DNA of 12,793 bases from UMGS1590 sp036303105 (GTDB lineage Bacteria; Bacillota; Peptococcia; Peptococcales; Peptococcaceae): assembly GCA_036303105.1 (NCBI GenBank), contig JAXJBF010000099.1, positions 1 through 12,793 on the forward strand. Direction: 5' to 3'. A program made the translations under genes and the position numbers. Positions 1-7,201 of this stretch are shown here, in pieces. Every line of letters starts with the position of its first letter. Position 1 is the stretch's first letter. The notes under the pieces are model-generated. The model saw only the letters and a list, made by a program, of their open reading frames with translations. It did no database searches and was not told where the DNA came from.

Positions 1-716
1 CCATTGTTGTGGATGGCTGCGTGGAACCGACGGTGCGTCAGCTGTTGGAAAAGCACGGCGGCTATTTTTTAAGCGACGCCGAAGCCGAGCGCCTCGGCAG
101 CCTGTTTTATTTCAAAGACGGCACTGCCAATCCTGAACCAATCGGCAAAACGGCGCTAGAGCTGGCACGCTGGGCCAAAATCGATGTGCCGCTGGATACG
201 ACGGTGCTGCTTGTGAAGCAGAACTATGTATCACTGAACAATCCTTATTCGAAAGAAAAACTGTGTCCGGTGCTGAGTTATTACGTGGAAGACGACTGGA
301 TGAACGCCTGTGAGAAATGCATCGAGCTGCTTTTGACCGAACGCAAGGGGCACACCCTTGTGGTGCATTCCAGGGATCAGTACGTTATTGAACAGTTTGC
401 TCTTAAAAAACCGGTGGCGCGCATCTTGGTCAACACCCCGGCTGTGTATGGCAGCATGGGCATGACGACCAACCTTTTTCCGGCGCTGACGCTGGGCAGC
501 GGCATGGCAGGTTATGGGATCACCTCAGACAATGTGTCGCCGCTGAATTTGATTTACGTGCGTAAGGTGGGCTTCGGCGTGCGTCAGATTGACGATCTGA
601 ATCTGGGCGCAGTCACGCCGACCGAACCCCTGAACGCTTTGGCTCCTGATACGAACCAGGAGCGCCTGCAGCATTTGCAGACATTGCTTGAACAACTTAT
701 AAAGAAGGAATCTTGA
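1..716 (+). CDS. CoA-acylating aldehyde dehydrogenase, 5'-truncated by the window edge
   Basis: C-terminal half of an NAD-dependent, CoA-acylating aldehyde dehydrogenase of the AdhE/EutE type, which turns acetaldehyde into acetyl-CoA inside the microcompartment. The frame is open from base 3 and the first codons (IVVDG) match the family segment just after the catalytic cysteine (…CASEQ-I-V-D…), so the nucleophile and the NAD-binding part lie upstream of the window; the GTG at base 9 is internal. Visible family segments are the KLCPVLSYY strand, the RILVNTP stretch, LFPALTLGSG and NVSPLNLIYVRKV. The tail (last ~20 residues, HLQTLLEQLIKK) could form an amphipathic helix and might be a targeting peptide; that is inference. 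It differs clearly from the complete dehydrogenase at 10397-12016: no cysteine-containing tail, and proline codons mostly CCG (8 of 13). It ends 15 bases before cutC. The role is secure; exact substrate preference is not. Confidence 0.88.
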   Translation, partial: IVVDGCVEPTVRQLLEKHGGYFLSDAEAERLGSLFYFKDGTANPEPIGKTALELARWAKIDVPLDTTVLLVKQNYVSLNNPYSKEKLCPVLSYYVEDDWMNACEKCIELLLTERKGHTLVVHSRDQYVIEQFALKKPVARILVNTPAVYGSMGMTTNLFPALTLGSGMAGYGITSDNVSPLNLIYVRKVGFGVRQIDDLNLGAVTPTEPLNALAPDTNQERLQHLQTLLEQLIKKES

Positions 717-731
717 AAGAGAGGGACCATC

Positions 732-3353
732 GTGGATATTCGAGAATTTTCCAATAAGATCGCAGAAGCGACCAAGAACATGTCCGACGCAGAACGCCAG
801 TCGCTGATGAACATTTTCGCGTCGGTGTCCAAGGACATTGCCGATGTGGCACCAGCACAGACAGCAGCTGCACCGGCGCCTGCGGCTGAAGCAGCGCCAG
901 AAAGCGGCGAAGAAACGTACACTTATTATTCATCCATTGCAGCAGCCACCACCGAAGTGGACGAAGACGGCGTGCCATTGGGCCCAACGGAACGCCTGGT
1001 GAAGCTGAAAGAAAACTTCTTGCAGCAGGTGCCATCTATCACCACCCACCGTGCGCGTGCGGTGACCAAGATCACCAAAGAAAATCCAGGGCTGCCAAAG
1101 ATTGTGCTGCGTGCCAAGTGCTTCAAGTATTGCTGTGAAACGGCGCCGTTGGTCATTCAGGACAATGAACTCATCGTTGGTGCGCCAAACGGGGCACCAC
1201 GTGCAGGTGCGTTTTCACCAGACATTGCCTGGCGCTGGATGGTGGACGAAATTGACACCATTGGCGAGCGTCCACAGGACCCGTTCTATATCTCTGAAGA
1301 AGACAAGCGCGTCATGCGCGAAGAACTGTTTCCATTTTGGGAAGGCAAGTCGGTCGATGAATACTGCGAAAGCCAGTACCGCGAAGCAGGTGTTTGGGCC
1401 TTGTCTGGCGAATCCTTCGTGTCGGACTGCTCCTACCACGCGCTCAACGGCGGCGGCGACTCCAACCCTGGCTACGATGTCATTCTCATGAAGAAGGGCA
1501 TGCTCGATATTCAGCAGGAAGCCAAGGATCACCTGGCGGCGCTGAGCTATGACCATCCAGACGATCTGGAAAAAATTTACTTCTATAAATCTGTCATCGA
1601 TACCACCGAAGGTGTCATGATTTATGCCAAGCGCATGTCCGACTACGCGGCAGAACTGGCTGCCAAGGAAACCGATCCAAAACGCAAGCAGGAACTGCTG
1701 GAAATTTCCCGTGTCAATGCACGCGTGCCGGCGCACAAGCCAGAATCTTTCTGGGAAGCCATCCAGGCTGTGTGGACCATCGAATCCCTGCTGCCTGTTG
1801 AAGAAAACCAGACCGGGATGTCCATCGGCCGTGTGGACCAATACATGTACCCATTCTACAAGCACGATCTGGAAACTGGTGCCCTGGACAATTTCAAAGC
1901 CTTTGAACTGGCTGGCTGCATGTTGATCAAAATGTCCGAAATGATGTGGATCACCAGCGAAGGCGGCTCCAAGTTCTTTGCTGGCTATCAGCCCTTCGTC
2001 AACATGTGTGTAGGCGGGATCACCCGTGATGGCCGCGATGCCACCAATGAATTGACTTACCTGTTGATGGATGCTGTGCGTCACGTCAAAATCTATCAGC
2101 CATCCCTGGCTTGCCGCATTCATCAGAAATCACCGCAGAAATACCTGAAGAAAATTGTCGACGTCGTGCGTTCTGGCATGGGCTTCCCAGCCTGCCACTT
2201 TGACGACACCCACATCAAGATGATGCTGGCCAAGGGCGTGTCCATCGAAGACGCCCGTGACTATTGTCTGATGGGCTGCGTGGAACCGCAGAAATCCGGC
2301 CGCCTGTATCAGTGGACCTCCACAGCTTACACCCAGTGGCCAATTTGCATTGAGCTGGTGCTCAACAATGGCGTGCCGCTGTGGTATGGCAAGCAGGTCA
2401 CACCGGATCTGGGCGACATCGACCAGTATAAGACTTACGAACAATTTGAAGCGGCTGTCAAAGAACAGATCAAATACATTACCAAGTGGACCGCTGTAGC
2501 GACGGTGATTTCTCAGCGCGTGCACAGAGAGCTGGCGCCAAAGCCATTGATGTCCATCATGTATGAAGGCTGCATGGAAAACGGCCGCGATGTATCTGCT
2601 GGCGGTGCCATGTACAACTTTGGCCCTGGCGTTGTGTGGTCCGGGCTGGCCACCTATGCCGATGCCATGGCGGCCATCAAAAAGCTGGTTTACGACGATC
2701 ACAAATACACGCTGCGCCAGCTCAACGAAGCGTTGAAGGCCAACTTTGTCGGCTACGAACAGGTCAAAGCCGACTGCCTGGCGGCGCCAAAATACGGCAA
2801 CGACGATGACTACGCCGACTTGATTGCCGCCGATCTGATCAACTTCACCGAAATGGAACATAGAAAATACAAAACCCTGTACTCGGTGTTGAGCCATGGC
2901 ACCCTGTCCATTTCCAACAATACGCCGTTTGGTCAGATGACCGGCGCCAGCGCTGGCGGCCGTGAAGCCTGGACCCCATTGTCCGACGGCATCAGCCCAA
3001 CCCAGGGCGCCGATTTCAAAGGCCCTACGGCGATCATCAAAACCATTTCCAAGCTCTCCAACGACAATATGAACATCGGCATGGTGCACAACTTCAAGCT
3101 GATGGCAGGGCTTCTGGATACGCCGGAAGGCGAAAACGGCATCATCACGCTGCTGCGCACTGCCTGCGCGCTGGGTAACGGCGAGATGCAGTTCAACTAT
3201 ATGGATAATAAAACGCTGCTGGATGCACAGGCTCATCCAGACCGCTACAAAGATTTGGTGGTGCGTGTGGCTGGCTATAGTGCGTTCTTTACAGAGCTTT
3301 GCAAGGACGTTCAGGATGAAATCATCAGCCGAACCGTGTTGACCAAGTTCTAA
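732..3353 (+). CDS. cutC: Choline trimethylamine-lyase CutC (glycyl radical enzyme)
   Basis: Cleaves choline to trimethylamine and acetaldehyde by glycyl-radical chemistry in the compartment lumen. The 873-residue protein carries the thiyl-radical motif GCVEPQKSG with Cys516 and Glu518, and the glycyl loop RVAGYSAFF with Gly848. Residues known in Desulfovibrio alaskensis CutC (Tyr208, Asp216, Phe395, Cys489, Glu491, Thr502, Tyr506, Gly821) appear here as Tyr235, Asp243, Phe422, Cys516, Glu518, Thr529, Tyr533 and Gly848, a constant +27 shift; this separates it from diol and glycerol dehydratases and pyruvate formate-lyase. Residues 1-38 can form an amphipathic helix (DAERQSLMNIFASVSKDI), followed by an Ala/Pro/Glu-rich linker to about residue 62: an encapsulation-peptide layout. 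The length fits type I (GRM1) CutC rather than the roughly 1100-residue type II form. The GTG start is supported by AGAGAGGGA at 717-725. Proline codons are mostly CCA (25 of 41), suggesting high expression. Confidence 0.97.
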   Translation: MDIREFSNKIAEATKNMSDAERQSLMNIFASVSKDIADVAPAQTAAAPAPAAEAAPESGEETYTYYSSIAAATTEVDEDGVPLGPTERLVKLKENFLQQVPSITTHRARAVTKITKENPGLPKIVLRAKCFKYCCETAPLVIQDNELIVGAPNGAPRAGAFSPDIAWRWMVDEIDTIGERPQDPFYISEEDKRVMREELFPFWEGKSVDEYCESQYREAGVWALSGESFVSDCSYHALNGGGDSNPGYDVILMKKGMLDIQQEAKDHLAALSYDHPDDLEKIYFYKSVIDTTEGVMIYAKRMSDYAAELAAKETDPKRKQELLEISRVNARVPAHKPESFWEAIQAVWTIESLLPVEENQTGMSIGRVDQYMYPFYKHDLETGALDNFKAFELAGCMLIKMSEMMWITSEGGSKFFAGYQPFVNMCVGGITRDGRDATNELTYLLMDAVRHVKIYQPSLACRIHQKSPQKYLKKIVDVVRSGMGFPACHFDDTHIKMMLAKGVSIEDARDYCLMGCVEPQKSGRLYQWTSTAYTQWPICIELVLNNGVPLWYGKQVTPDLGDIDQYKTYEQFEAAVKEQIKYITKWTAVATVISQRVHRELAPKPLMSIMYEGCMENGRDVSAGGAMYNFGPGVVWSGLATYADAMAAIKKLVYDDHKYTLRQLNEALKANFVGYEQVKADCLAAPKYGNDDDYADLIAADLINFTEMEHRKYKTLYSVLSHGTLSISNNTPFGQMTGASAGGREAWTPLSDGISPTQGADFKGPTAIIKTISKLSNDNMNIGMVHNFKLMAGLLDTPEGENGIITLLRTACALGNGEMQFNYMDNKTLLDAQAHPDRYKDLVVRVAGYSAFFTELCKDVQDEIISRTVLTKF

Positions 3354-3377
3354 CAGCAGCAGAACAGGAGACAGACG

Positions 3378-4322
3378 ATGGACAACAAACACATCATCGG
3401 GCGTAAAGCCTTCATATTTAACAAGCAGAAATACAATCTATATGATGGTCCCGGCGTGAGATCGTTGATCTTTTTCAAAGGCTGTCCCCTGCGCTGCAAA
3501 TGGTGCGCCAACCCTGAAGGATTGGTGCGGAAGTACCAGATCATGCTCAAGCCAACGGTCTGCGTCAGTTGCGGCGCCTGTGTGCCGGTCTGCCCGCAGC
3601 ACATCCATCGCATCACCGAAGACGGCGTGCACGAAATCAATCGCATGGTCGACTGCATCGGCTGCGGCGCCTGCGTCAATGCCTGCATGCAGGCGGCGCT
3701 GAAGGTGGCTGGTGAGCAGGTGTCGATCAGTGACCTTCTGGACTATGTGGAAGAAGACCGCTGCTTCTATGAACAGTCTGGCGGTGGCGTGACGCTGAGC
3801 GGTGGCGAGGTCACCGCTCAGCCGGAAGCCGCCATCAATCTACTGATGGCCTGCAAACAAGAAGGCATTCACACTGCGATTGAAACCTGCGGCTACACCC
3901 GTAAGGACACCTTGTTAAAGATTGCCGAATTTGTCGACTTGTTTCTCTTTGACATCAAGCACATGGACCCGGACCGCCATCTGGCGCTGACCGGCGTGCG
4001 CAATGAAACCATCCTCGACAATTTGGAAACCCTTCTTTTGACGCGCCGCAACGTCAAGGTGCGCATGCCGCTGTTAAAAGGCATCAACGACAGCGAAGCG
4101 GAGATCCGCGCCGTGATTGATTTTCTCATGCCTTTCCGCGAGCTGCGAAATTTCAAGGGCATCGATCTTCTGCCGTATCACAAGCTGGGCGTGAACAAAT
4201 ACGTGCAGCTGGGCATGGACTACGCCATTGACGGCGACCCAAGCCTGAGCGATGAAGATTTGGACCGCATCGAAGGCTGGATCAGCGGCAGCGCATTTCC
4301 AGTGTCTGTGATCCGGCATTGA
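3378..4322 (+). CDS. cutD: CutD, radical-SAM activating enzyme of CutC
   Basis: Installs the glycyl radical on CutC (expected at Gly848) using S-adenosylmethionine and a reduced [4Fe-4S] cluster. The 314-residue protein has the radical-SAM motif CxxxCxxC at Cys36, Cys40 and Cys43, preceded by the YDGPGVRS segment typical of glycyl-radical activases. An inserted ferredoxin-like domain follows, with two four-cysteine sets: Cys62/65/68/72 and Cys93/96/99/103. The SGGEVTAQPE stretch is the GGE SAM-binding motif. The two extra cluster motifs distinguish it from the short pyruvate formate-lyase activase and match the activases of CutC and the diol/glycerol dehydratases. It starts 24 bases after cutC with ATG preceded by CAGGAGA at 3365-3371. 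Assignment to CutC rests on adjacency, which is the rule for these pairs. Confidence 0.96.
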   Translation: MDNKHIIGRKAFIFNKQKYNLYDGPGVRSLIFFKGCPLRCKWCANPEGLVRKYQIMLKPTVCVSCGACVPVCPQHIHRITEDGVHEINRMVDCIGCGACVNACMQAALKVAGEQVSISDLLDYVEEDRCFYEQSGGGVTLSGGEVTAQPEAAINLLMACKQEGIHTAIETCGYTRKDTLLKIAEFVDLFLFDIKHMDPDRHLALTGVRNETILDNLETLLLTRRNVKVRMPLLKGINDSEAEIRAVIDFLMPFRELRNFKGIDLLPYHKLGVNKYVQLGMDYAIDGDPSLSDEDLDRIEGWISGSAFPVSVIRH

Positions 4323-4328
4323 TGAAGT

Positions 4329-4335
4329 GAGGTGG
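4329..4335 (+). promoter_or_regulatory. Ribosome binding site deciding the eutS start
   Basis: GAGGTGG lies five bases before GTG 4341 and covers the alternative GTG at 4332, favouring the downstream start. Confidence 0.65.
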
Positions 4336-4340
4336 ATGTT

Positions 4341-4685
4341 GTGAATGAAAAAACCATTGACCGCATCATTCAAGAGTCGGTGCCAGGCAAGCAGATCACC
4401 ATTGCACATGTGATTGCGGCACCGATGCCGGAGATTTACGAGCGCCTGGGCATTGATGGCAAGGGCGCGCTGGGCATTCTCACCCTGACGCCCTGCGAAA
4501 CGGCCATCATTGCTGCCGATGTTGCCACCAAGGCGGCGGAGGTGGAGATTGGCTTCCTCGATCGTTTCACCGGCTCGGTCATTCTCTCCGGCGATGTGCA
4601 GAGCGTGGAGACGGCGCTTTTGGCTGTCACCGACACCCTGAAGCGGCTGCTCCATTTTGACACTGTGGCTGTGACCAAGACATGA
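4341..4685 (+). CDS. eutS: EutS/PduU-type permuted BMC shell protein
   Basis: Small shell protein of the circularly permuted BMC family, expected to form hexamers with a beta-barrel plug over the pore. The signature is strong: the N-terminal IIQESVPGKQITIAH strand pair, then GALGILTLTP, ETAIIAADVATKAAEVEIGF, and DRFTGSVILSGDV. Length (114 residues) matches the family (about 110-116). I choose GTG at 4341 because GAGGTGG at 4329-4335 lies five bases upstream; an in-frame GTG at 4332 would overlap that ribosome binding site. It starts 18 bases after cutD and its end overlaps the next gene by an ATGA junction, so translation is probably coupled. The family is secure; its specific role in this shell (substrate gate versus structural tile) cannot be read from sequence. 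Confidence 0.93.
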   Translation: MNEKTIDRIIQESVPGKQITIAHVIAAPMPEIYERLGIDGKGALGILTLTPCETAIIAADVATKAAEVEIGFLDRFTGSVILSGDVQSVETALLAVTDTLKRLLHFDTVAVTKT

Positions 4686-5158
4686 AGCGCAAACGCATCA
4701 TGATCATTGGCCCCCAGGGCGCTGGCAAAACTTCGCTGGCCAACTGGCTGAATGGCGTGCAAAAACCGCTGCGGCGCACAGCCGATGTTCTCTATGGCGC
4801 GCGCACGCTGGAAGTGCCGAGCGCTTATCTGGAAAACACCTGGATGTATCGCCATTTGATTGCACTGTCGCAGGACGCCTGGTGCATTGTGGTGATGGTG
4901 GACCAGTCCAAGCCCCAGGCGCTGTATTCGCCAGGCTTTGCGAGCGCTTTTCGCTGTCCGCTCATCGGCGTCATCGGCAAATGCGACTGCCGCCCGGCGC
5001 ATCGGCCGCAGCTCGTCAGGCAGCTGGAGACCATTGGCGTGGAACCACCGTATTTTGCCATCAGCATGGCAACAGGCGAAGGGCTTCAGGCTTTGCAAAT
5101 GTACTTAGAACACTTAGAGGGAGGAAGGGCCAGCGATGAGATTCATCACAGAATATGA
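4682..5158 (+). CDS. eutP: EutP/PduV-like small GTPase
   Basis: P-loop NTPase of the EutP/PduV family, found in ethanolamine, propanediol and choline microcompartment operons; PduV is linked to compartment positioning, and acetate kinase activity has been reported for an EutP, so the biochemical role is not settled. The Walker A motif GPQGAGKTS spans residues 10-18, directly after the first beta strand (RIMIIG). A hydrophobic strand WCIVVMVDQ holds the Walker-B-like position. The guanine-specificity motif, normally [N/T]KxD, reads GKCD in VIGKCD, so its first residue is atypical. The 158-residue length is normal for the family. Its ATG overlaps the eutS stop (ATGA at 4682-4685), and its end overlaps the next gene by 23 bases. 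Confidence 0.93.
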   Translation: MKRKRIMIIGPQGAGKTSLANWLNGVQKPLRRTADVLYGARTLEVPSAYLENTWMYRHLIALSQDAWCIVVMVDQSKPQALYSPGFASAFRCPLIGVIGKCDCRPAHRPQLVRQLETIGVEPPYFAISMATGEGLQALQMYLEHLEGGRASDEIHHRI

Positions 5159-5783
5159 TTTAAGGGCGCAGTACAACGCGCAGCCCTTTACGACCTACAA
5201 GCCAAAGCAGGATGAACGGCTGACGCCAGGCGCCAGACAGTTCCTCCTTGACCGCGGCATTGATCTTTATAGTGCAGAGACAGCGCCAAAGGCGGCGTGC
5301 AAACCTGCCGCGCCGGAAGCTTCGGCAGCGCAGAAACTCCTGCGTCTCAAGCTGGACGGCCTGCGGCTGCGGTTCCTTTTGATGACCCGCGAGATCCTGG
5401 CGTCGGATCTTCTTCTGGCGCAGCAGCTGACAGCGCTCGCGCGGCAGTTGTCGCTCTTGATGCTCTTTGTGGACGGCAAGTGCGAGGTGGCTGATTTGTA
5501 CTGCCAGCCTTGCGCTGGCATCAATGAGGACAACATGGGGCACAGTCTTGACGAATGTGTGGACGTCAGCGCGTTTTGCATGCAGCTGGAAAATGGCCGC
5601 GTGCTGTTGCTTTTGGCAGCGCTGCAAAACGATCTGCGCGTTTTTGCCTGTGAGTTGGGCACGATGGCTGAGCTGCCGGCAGTGACGGAGCCCCTCGCCG
5701 CAAAGATCAATCAACTCATCAACCGTTTGTCGCAAATGATCTGTACAGCAATGGGAGGCAGAGCATGTCAGAAAAAAGCATGA
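5136..5783 (+). CDS. EutT-like protein (cobalamin adenosyltransferase-related), function unclear
   Basis: 215 residues. The first 45 residues (MRFITEYDLR… then ERLTPGARQFLLDRGI) resemble the start of EutT, the ethanolamine-operon cobalamin adenosyltransferase. The remainder is helix-rich, with leucine-rich segments at about 65-110 and 150-205, consistent with a degenerate helical-bundle adenosyltransferase fold. I do not see the CCxxC metal motif of enterobacterial EutT; the cysteines present (LYCQPC and others) are arranged differently. CutC needs no B12, so adenosylcobalamin synthesis would be unexpected here, and a structural or assembly role is a fair alternative. The start is supported by GAGGGAGGAAGG at about 5116-5127 inside the end of eutP. 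It overlaps eutP by 23 bases and eutJ by 19. Homology is likely; enzymatic activity is doubtful. Confidence 0.7.
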   Translation: MRFITEYDLRAQYNAQPFTTYKPKQDERLTPGARQFLLDRGIDLYSAETAPKAACKPAAPEASAAQKLLRLKLDGLRLRFLLMTREILASDLLLAQQLTALARQLSLLMLFVDGKCEVADLYCQPCAGINEDNMGHSLDECVDVSAFCMQLENGRVLLLLAALQNDLRVFACELGTMAELPAVTEPLAAKINQLINRLSQMICTAMGGRACQKKA

Positions 5784-6613
5784 CCTTTGAGTACTGTGAC
5801 AAGATGGTCGCAGATTTTGAAAAAGCAATCGCATCGCCGGTGTGTGACAAATCATCGGTGTATTACACCGGCGTGGATCTGGGCACCGCCTGTGTGGTGA
5901 TTGCTGTGTTGGATGAAAACAAACGCCCTGTCGCCGGCGCCTATCGTTATGCCGATGTGGTGCGTGACGGCATGGTGGTGGACTATATTGGCGCTGTGCA
6001 AATCGTTCGCGAATTGAAAGAAGACATCGAAGAACAGCTGGGCGTGGAGTTGATCAACGCTGCTGGCGCCATTCCTCCAGGCACCGATCTGCTCGACGGC
6101 GGCGCTGTGAAAAACGTTATTCAAGGTGCAGGCTTTGAATGCACCAACCTTCTCGACGAATCGACGGCCGCCAATTTGGTGCTGCAGATGAAAAATGGTG
6201 CGGTGGTCGATATTGGCGGCGGCACCACAGGCATTTCTATTTTTAAAGATGGCGAGGTCGTGTACATCGCCGATGAACCAACAGGCGGCACCCATTTTTC
6301 ACTGGTTGTCGCCGGCGCCTATGGCAAGCCGTTCGCCGAAGCAGAAGTGTACAAGCGTGACCAGGCCCACCACCGCGAGCTGATGCCAGTGGTGCAGCCG
6401 GTCATCGATAAGGTGGCCACCATCATCAAACGGCACATTGCCGATCATCAGGTCGATGATCTGGCGCTGGTCGGCGGCACCTGCTGCTTTACTGGCATCG
6501 AGGACGTCATCGCCAAGAAAACCGGCGTGCCAACCCACAAACCAGCCAACCCGATGTTTGTGACGCCGCTGGGCATTGCCTTGAGCTGCGAGCCGCAAGA
6601 GATGGAGGCGTGA
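5765..6613 (+). CDS. eutJ: EutJ-like Hsp70/actin-fold ATPase
   Basis: Member of the EutJ family, a truncated Hsp70-like (actin-fold ATPase) protein proposed to act as a chaperone in microcompartment assembly; direct biochemical proof is scarce. Three nucleotide-binding signatures are visible: phosphate-1 TGVDLGTACVV (Asp38 to Thr41), phosphate-2 VVDIGGGTTGIS (Asp149 to Gly156), and the adenosine motif LALVGGTCCFTGI near residue 237. Between them are the family segments AAGAIPPGT and LLDESTAANL. The 282-residue length matches EutJ and covers only the ATPase domain: there is no Hsp70 substrate-binding domain. ATG 5765 has GGGAGG six bases upstream and lies inside the end of the EutT-like gene. 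Its stop overlaps an upstream candidate start of the next gene. Confidence 0.93.
   Translation: MSEKSMTFEYCDKMVADFEKAIASPVCDKSSVYYTGVDLGTACVVIAVLDENKRPVAGAYRYADVVRDGMVVDYIGAVQIVRELKEDIEEQLGVELINAAGAIPPGTDLLDGGAVKNVIQGAGFECTNLLDESTAANLVLQMKNGAVVDIGGGTTGISIFKDGEVVYIADEPTGGTHFSLVVAGAYGKPFAEAEVYKRDQAHHRELMPVVQPVIDKVATIIKRHIADHQVDDLALVGGTCCFTGIEDVIAKKTGVPTHKPANPMFVTPLGIALSCEPQEMEA
6604..6608 (+). promoter_or_regulatory. Ribosome binding site for the GrpU-like gene
   Basis: GGAGG lies inside the last eutJ codons. It is 10 bases from GTG 6619 but only one base from GTG 6610, which favours the downstream start. Confidence 0.5.
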
Positions 6614-6618
6614 GCACA

Positions 6619-6924
6619 GTGGACATTCGCATCATTAAATCGCCGTCGCCAGGGGCCATCGACATTCTTCTGCGGCGCAAAGGATCGGCCCGCAGCGACA
6701 TGCCGCCCTGCAGCGATGCCATTGGCCTGGTGCAGGGCAAGATGATCGACATGGTGGTGGCTGCCGACATTGCAGAAAAGGCGGTCGGCGTTACGGTGGA
6801 GGACATCCGTGGCAGCTGTCCGCAGAACATGATACTGCTGGCGATTTTCGGCGACACAGCGTCGGTGGAATCGGCGCTGCAGCAGATTCGCGACGAAATC
6901 AAAGGAGGCACGCGTTACCAATGA
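6619..6924 (+). CDS. GrpU/PduU-like BMC shell protein with GSCPQ (putative Fe-S) motif
   Basis: Divergent permuted BMC shell protein of 101 residues. It follows the EutS/PduU order: a short N-terminal part (RIIKSPSPGAIDILL), then DAIGLVQGKMIDMVVAADIA, a strand pair, and GDTASVESALQQI. Its striking feature is RGSCPQNM (GSCPQ codons at 6811-6825, cysteine at residue 67 from GTG 6619). As I recall, a GxCPQ motif is the iron-sulphur-binding signature of GrpU, the shell protein of the glycyl-radical propanediol compartment, where six cysteines face the hexamer pore. Finding it beside a PduS-like protein and a pore-cysteine PduT suggests an electron-transfer pore; that is inference. GTG 6610 (GTGA overlap with the eutJ stop) is an alternative start adding three residues. 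The BMC family is fairly sure; cluster binding is predicted only. Confidence 0.82.
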   Translation: MDIRIIKSPSPGAIDILLRRKGSARSDMPPCSDAIGLVQGKMIDMVVAADIAEKAVGVTVEDIRGSCPQNMILLAIFGDTASVESALQQIRDEIKGGTRYQ

Positions 6925-7187
6925 TTACAGCAAAACTCATCGGCCATATTTGGTCGACGCGCAAGGCAGAATCCCTCAATGGCTATAAGCTGATGCAGGC
7001 AGAATGCATCGGCGGCGGGCCGGACGATGGCAAGCGCATCATTGTGGTGGACATCATCAGCGCCGGCATCGGTGACCGTGTCATCATCACCACAGGTTCG
7101 TCGGCCCGGCGCATGCTGGGCAGCGATGATGTGCCGGTGGACGCGGTGGTCGTCGGGATCATTGACGAAGATTGTGATTTTGAATAA
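6921..7187 (+). CDS. eutN: EutN/CcmL-type pentameric vertex protein (BMC-P)
   Basis: Forms pentamers that close the vertices of the polyhedral shell. The 88-residue sequence shows the family order: ITAKLIGHIWSTRKAESLNGYKL, where the WSTRK turn and the LNGYKL strand are diagnostic; then IIVVDIISAGIGDRVIITTGSSAR with the GxGDxV and TGSSAR turn; and a C-terminal VDAVVVGIID strand. Its ATG overlaps the preceding stop (ATGA at 6921-6924). The nearest strong ribosome binding site, AGGAGG at 6903-6908, is 12 bases away, rather far, which suggests initiation depends on coupling to the upstream gene and would suit a subunit needed in only about 60 copies per shell. Confidence 0.96.
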   Translation: MITAKLIGHIWSTRKAESLNGYKLMQAECIGGGPDDGKRIIVVDIISAGIGDRVIITTGSSARRMLGSDDVPVDAVVVGIIDEDCDFE

Positions 7188-7201
7188 AGCGGGGTGTGAG
7201 A

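Noticed and set aside
9..11. GTG at base 9 as a true start of the first gene
   Set aside because: The frame is open to base 3 and the preceding codons match the aldehyde dehydrogenase family, so the gene is truncated by the window edge.
1215..2123. 302-codon open frame on the minus strand
   Set aside because: Antisense shadow of cutC, with biased composition and no family features.
732..3353. Alternative reading as a B12-independent propanediol or glycerol dehydratase
   Set aside because: The TST-x-Y segment after the GCVEP motif, Asp243 and Phe422 fit CutC-specific positions at a constant offset, so choline lyase is better supported.
2130..3392. 420-codon open frame on the minus strand
   Set aside because: It lies antisense inside cutC, whose frame is certain, and its translation (His/Val/Phe-rich, no recognisable motif) looks like a codon-bias shadow with no ribosome binding site that I can see.
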